Origin: Monomorium pharaonis
Taxonomy: Eukaryota > Arthropoda > Insecta > Hymenoptera > Formicidae
DNA length: 64,000 nucleotides
Reading direction: 5' to 3'
Assembly: GCF_013373865.1 (NCBI RefSeq)
Contig: NC_050474.1
Span: 520,001-584,000 of the forward strand
Of the stretch, positions 61,575 through 64,000 are shown piece by piece. Both the position numbers and the translations under genes were made by a program. Position 1 is the first letter of the stretch. Each line of letters starts with the position of its first letter. A model generated the notes under the pieces. The model had not been told where the DNA came from. It made no database searches and saw only the letters and a list, made by a program, of their open reading frames with translations.

Positions 61575-63596
61575 CTAGTATTTTTTTAGAATGCATTTAT
61601 TGACTCCCATTTTGACTACAGGGCCCGACGTACGCAAGGTAGAATAAGCGCCTTCAATGCAATTGCCGGCCTGCATAACAACATTATCGGACACGCGGTG
61701 AACGGTCTTCTCTGCAGTGATGATGTCGCTCTCCAAGGTCCTCAAAGAATTTTCTGCTTTTGCCAGTTCGCTGTGGATGCAGGACTGCATTCTGTGAATG
61801 TCGCTGTCGTAACAGTCCAGGATGATATTCTCTAGCTCTACCAAAAGCAATTCTGCAGTCTACGAAAAGGAAATTAATGCAACAATAATTTCATTAATTC
61901 TAATTATAACTATCGTAATAAAAAAATTTTTGATAAAATTTTACTTAAAATTTGGTAAAATTTCAATAACATGTCAATAAATTTTATTTTGGATCGCATT
62001 TTAATCGCACAGAAAAGACAACATCAAATATGTTTCTACCAAAGTATGCAATCGTTTGCTATACATTGATATAATTGTAAAAACGTACCGAGATAAGATT
62101 GTTAATAAAACTGAGATCATTATGAATTTTATCTTTAGCGGTTTCTCCGCACTTTGCAGCCTCTTCATGTGACTTTTTCACAGTGGCTGAAATACCATCG
62201 ACGGCCTCCTTGTAGCATGCTTCCACATCCTTTTTACCATCCGCCTTGGCGGCATCTACTTCTTTCTAAAGATAAATAAATCTTTGATAGCGAATAATCT
62301 AATGTATTAGATGTTTGAGATTATATCTTTGCTTATTTATATAATCATTTAGATATTTGATTCTTTTGATAGATTAAGTTTAGTAAATTGACTTGAAAAA
62401 AACATGTAATAAATAATAAATACAATATTTTTTAGTGTAGTTTTCAATAATGTTTTATGATATAATTTTAATATAATCTCGTGATGATATTACTAACGTG
62501 CTAATAAAACTAAGAATTTCAGTCATGTATCAATATTCTAATCTCTCAATAAATAGTAAGTAAAATATATTACAAAATTACTTTTGTAATATAATATCAA
62601 TGATGTCATTTCACTCAACAACGTAACTGTTGCGTATGACATGTGTTATATATAAAATTAACAATTTTTGTTAGGGTTTACTAGATTGTTACTTACGCGT
62701 ATCACAGTACGTAATTCAGTTTCCAACATTCTGCAGTGGTCTTGTTCTTTGTTCCATTTTAACGAGACTGCCCAAACGGTATCGTCCTCGGCCATGCTAC
62801 CAAGCAACTCAAGATGACGTATAATAGTCTCTACATTCCATTTGAGGTCCCTTATGCGAGTTCTCAGAACTTCCAAATCAGTCGACCAGGCTGGAATGGA
62901 CTCGACCTAAAAGGAGAAAAAATTAACAACTAGCTGCATCATCTTAAGTGCAATTGCATATTTGTAAGACTTTTATCAATTAATGTTCAATCAATATTTG
63001 AATTAATCAGTAAAAATACTGAACACGCCTATATATAAAAAATGTATTAAAAAACACTTATATATAAAATGTTTTTTCTTTTTCTTGTATAATCTCTGCC
63101 CATGTATGTATGTAAATTAATAAAACAAATAATGAAAAAAATAACTTTTGCATTTTTTCTTGACAAAAAATAAAATTGCAATTACATTGTGTGTATAATA
63201 TTATATATATAATTATACAATTTCATACATTATCATTATGATATATTGGCTATTTTATTTCTAACTTTTTTAAAGAATTCCAATACCAAAATTATTCTTC
63301 TCATTGTTTTTCAATTTCTCTTATTTTAATCTATATACGAATTGAATATAGATCATTTTTTTCTTGATAAGATAAAATTGAGATTTTAATGATCCGATAA
63401 AAAAATAAGTTAAAAGCCATCTTAAATTTTTATTTAGTAATAGACGATTTATTTAAATCTTACTATTATTATTTCAAATTCAGATTCTGCACAAATAAAA
63501 TTCAAAAATGTATTACATGTATTATAAATTAATTTTCAACAAAAAACTTACGGTACAAAATGCAGCCAAAAGGGATAATGTGACGGCGATCCTCAT
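61575..63596 (-). CDS. Secreted helical protein, tandem family member 3
   Basis: Exons: 63596-63552, 62906-62697, 62265-62089, 61859-61575; 717 nt, 238 aa, all introns phase 0. Signal peptide MRIAVTLSLLAAFCT alone in exon 1. Exon 2 has LKWN and SLKW tryptophans and one lineage-specific Cys (HCRM). Exon 3 starts KEVDAAKADGKK and has ACY and KCG, ending INNLIS. Exon 4 has DCY, SCI, NCI and KCI and ends KKY. The Cys-Tyr pairs in exons 3 and 4 are the most constant feature of the family. Heptad-like Leu/Ile spacing suggests a helical bundle held by three disulfides (inference). Exon 2 and exon 3 lengths (210 and 177) equal those of member 2, so these two are the closest pair. Confidence 0.82.
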
Positions 63597-63648
63597 GATT
63601 GCTTATCGATATCACCGATGTCGCTCGAATTCACACTAACAATGGGCT

Positions 63649-63683
63649 ACTGACAAGCAATATTAATTGCGCCGTTTTATATA
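63649..63683 (-). promoter_or_regulatory. Core promoter of secreted family member 3
   Basis: TATATAAA (63676-63683), CGGCGCAATTAAT directly downstream, and TCAGT initiator (63649-63653). 5' UTR about 55 bases. GATAAC motifs at 63719-63724 and 63734-63739. Confidence 0.7.
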
Positions 63684-64000
63684 TACAACGATCTTGGTAG
63701 AATAGCAATGATTATTTCGATAACAATCGTAGAGATAACGATTATAAAATCTGTTTAAATATTTACGTAATAACGGCATTCTCCTTATTTGGCCCTTATC
63801 CTTCTACTGTAATTTCACGATATCGCATCGTAGAGCCACTTTATTTTCATTTTAAATTGCGCGAGAATTTCGCAAGGCATCAATGATTCATGATTTTTAG
63901 ATTAAACACTTATTTTTACTGTTATAACAATAACTTCCTGCGGATAAGTATGAACAAGTATTTTTGTGACAATTGTTTCGCAGAAAATTTTTTATGTAAT
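63684..64000. other. Right edge of window, no gene seen
   Basis: Upstream DNA of member 3 with GATA motifs near 63.72-63.74 kb; otherwise AT-rich, no ORF or exon supported. Confidence 0.6.

Noticed and set aside
1..64000. CRISPR arrays, operons, ribosome binding sites, rRNA, tRNA
   Set aside because: The window is animal nuclear DNA; repeats are microsatellites and foldback elements, and no cloverleaf with A and B boxes was recognised by eye.

Overview
This is an insect nuclear window, AT-rich, with GT-AG introns, TATA/TCAGT promoters and many short inverted-repeat elements. Four tandem P450 genes closely match the Hymenoptera-specific CYP6AS type. I infer Hymenoptera, most probably an ant; the species cannot be told from the sequence.

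Layout. 1-5.5 kb (+): a tetraspanin whose first exon lies outside the window. 5.5-14.6 kb: about 9 kb without a gene I can support, with microsatellites and two MITE-like elements. 14.6-23.9 kb (-): Mediator subunit MED14, 23 coding exons that join without a frame break into 1,562 codons. 25.9-28.4 kb (-): GUF1, the mitochondrial LepA/EF4 GTPase, 7 exons, 648 aa. 30.0-31.9 kb (+): a PH plus IRS-type PTB docking protein (Dok/IRS-like), 4 exons, 420 aa. 34.7-54.3 kb (-): four intact CYP6AS-like P450 genes (500, 499, 501 and 508 aa) of the same 5-exon design, plus an exon relic of a fifth at 32.95-33.05 kb. Three of the four also have a 5' noncoding exon and intron with duplicated promoter DNA. 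A small secreted Thr-rich protein (+) sits inside the cluster at 49.4-49.9 kb. 55.7-63.6 kb (-): three tandem genes for small secreted, helical, cysteine-patterned proteins (234, 253 and 238 aa), each with four phase-0 exons, a shared TATA-TCAGT core promoter and upstream GATA motifs. A degenerate, inverted copy of their exon 2 lies at 53.7 kb.

How the genes relate. The left half carries unrelated housekeeping and signalling genes: transcription (MED14), mitochondrial translation (GUF1), receptor signalling (Dok-like) and membrane organisation (tetraspanin). The right half is accessory and built by tandem duplication: xenobiotic or semiochemical oxidation (CYP6AS) next to a lineage-expanded secreted family. 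The secreted family is the least described part of the window. It resembles the TsetseEP/DUF725 type of midgut secreted protein only in general features (Cys pattern, size, signal peptide), so its function is left open.

Splice models were made by hand from reading frame, GT/AG sites and paralogue agreement; no alignment or expression data were available.
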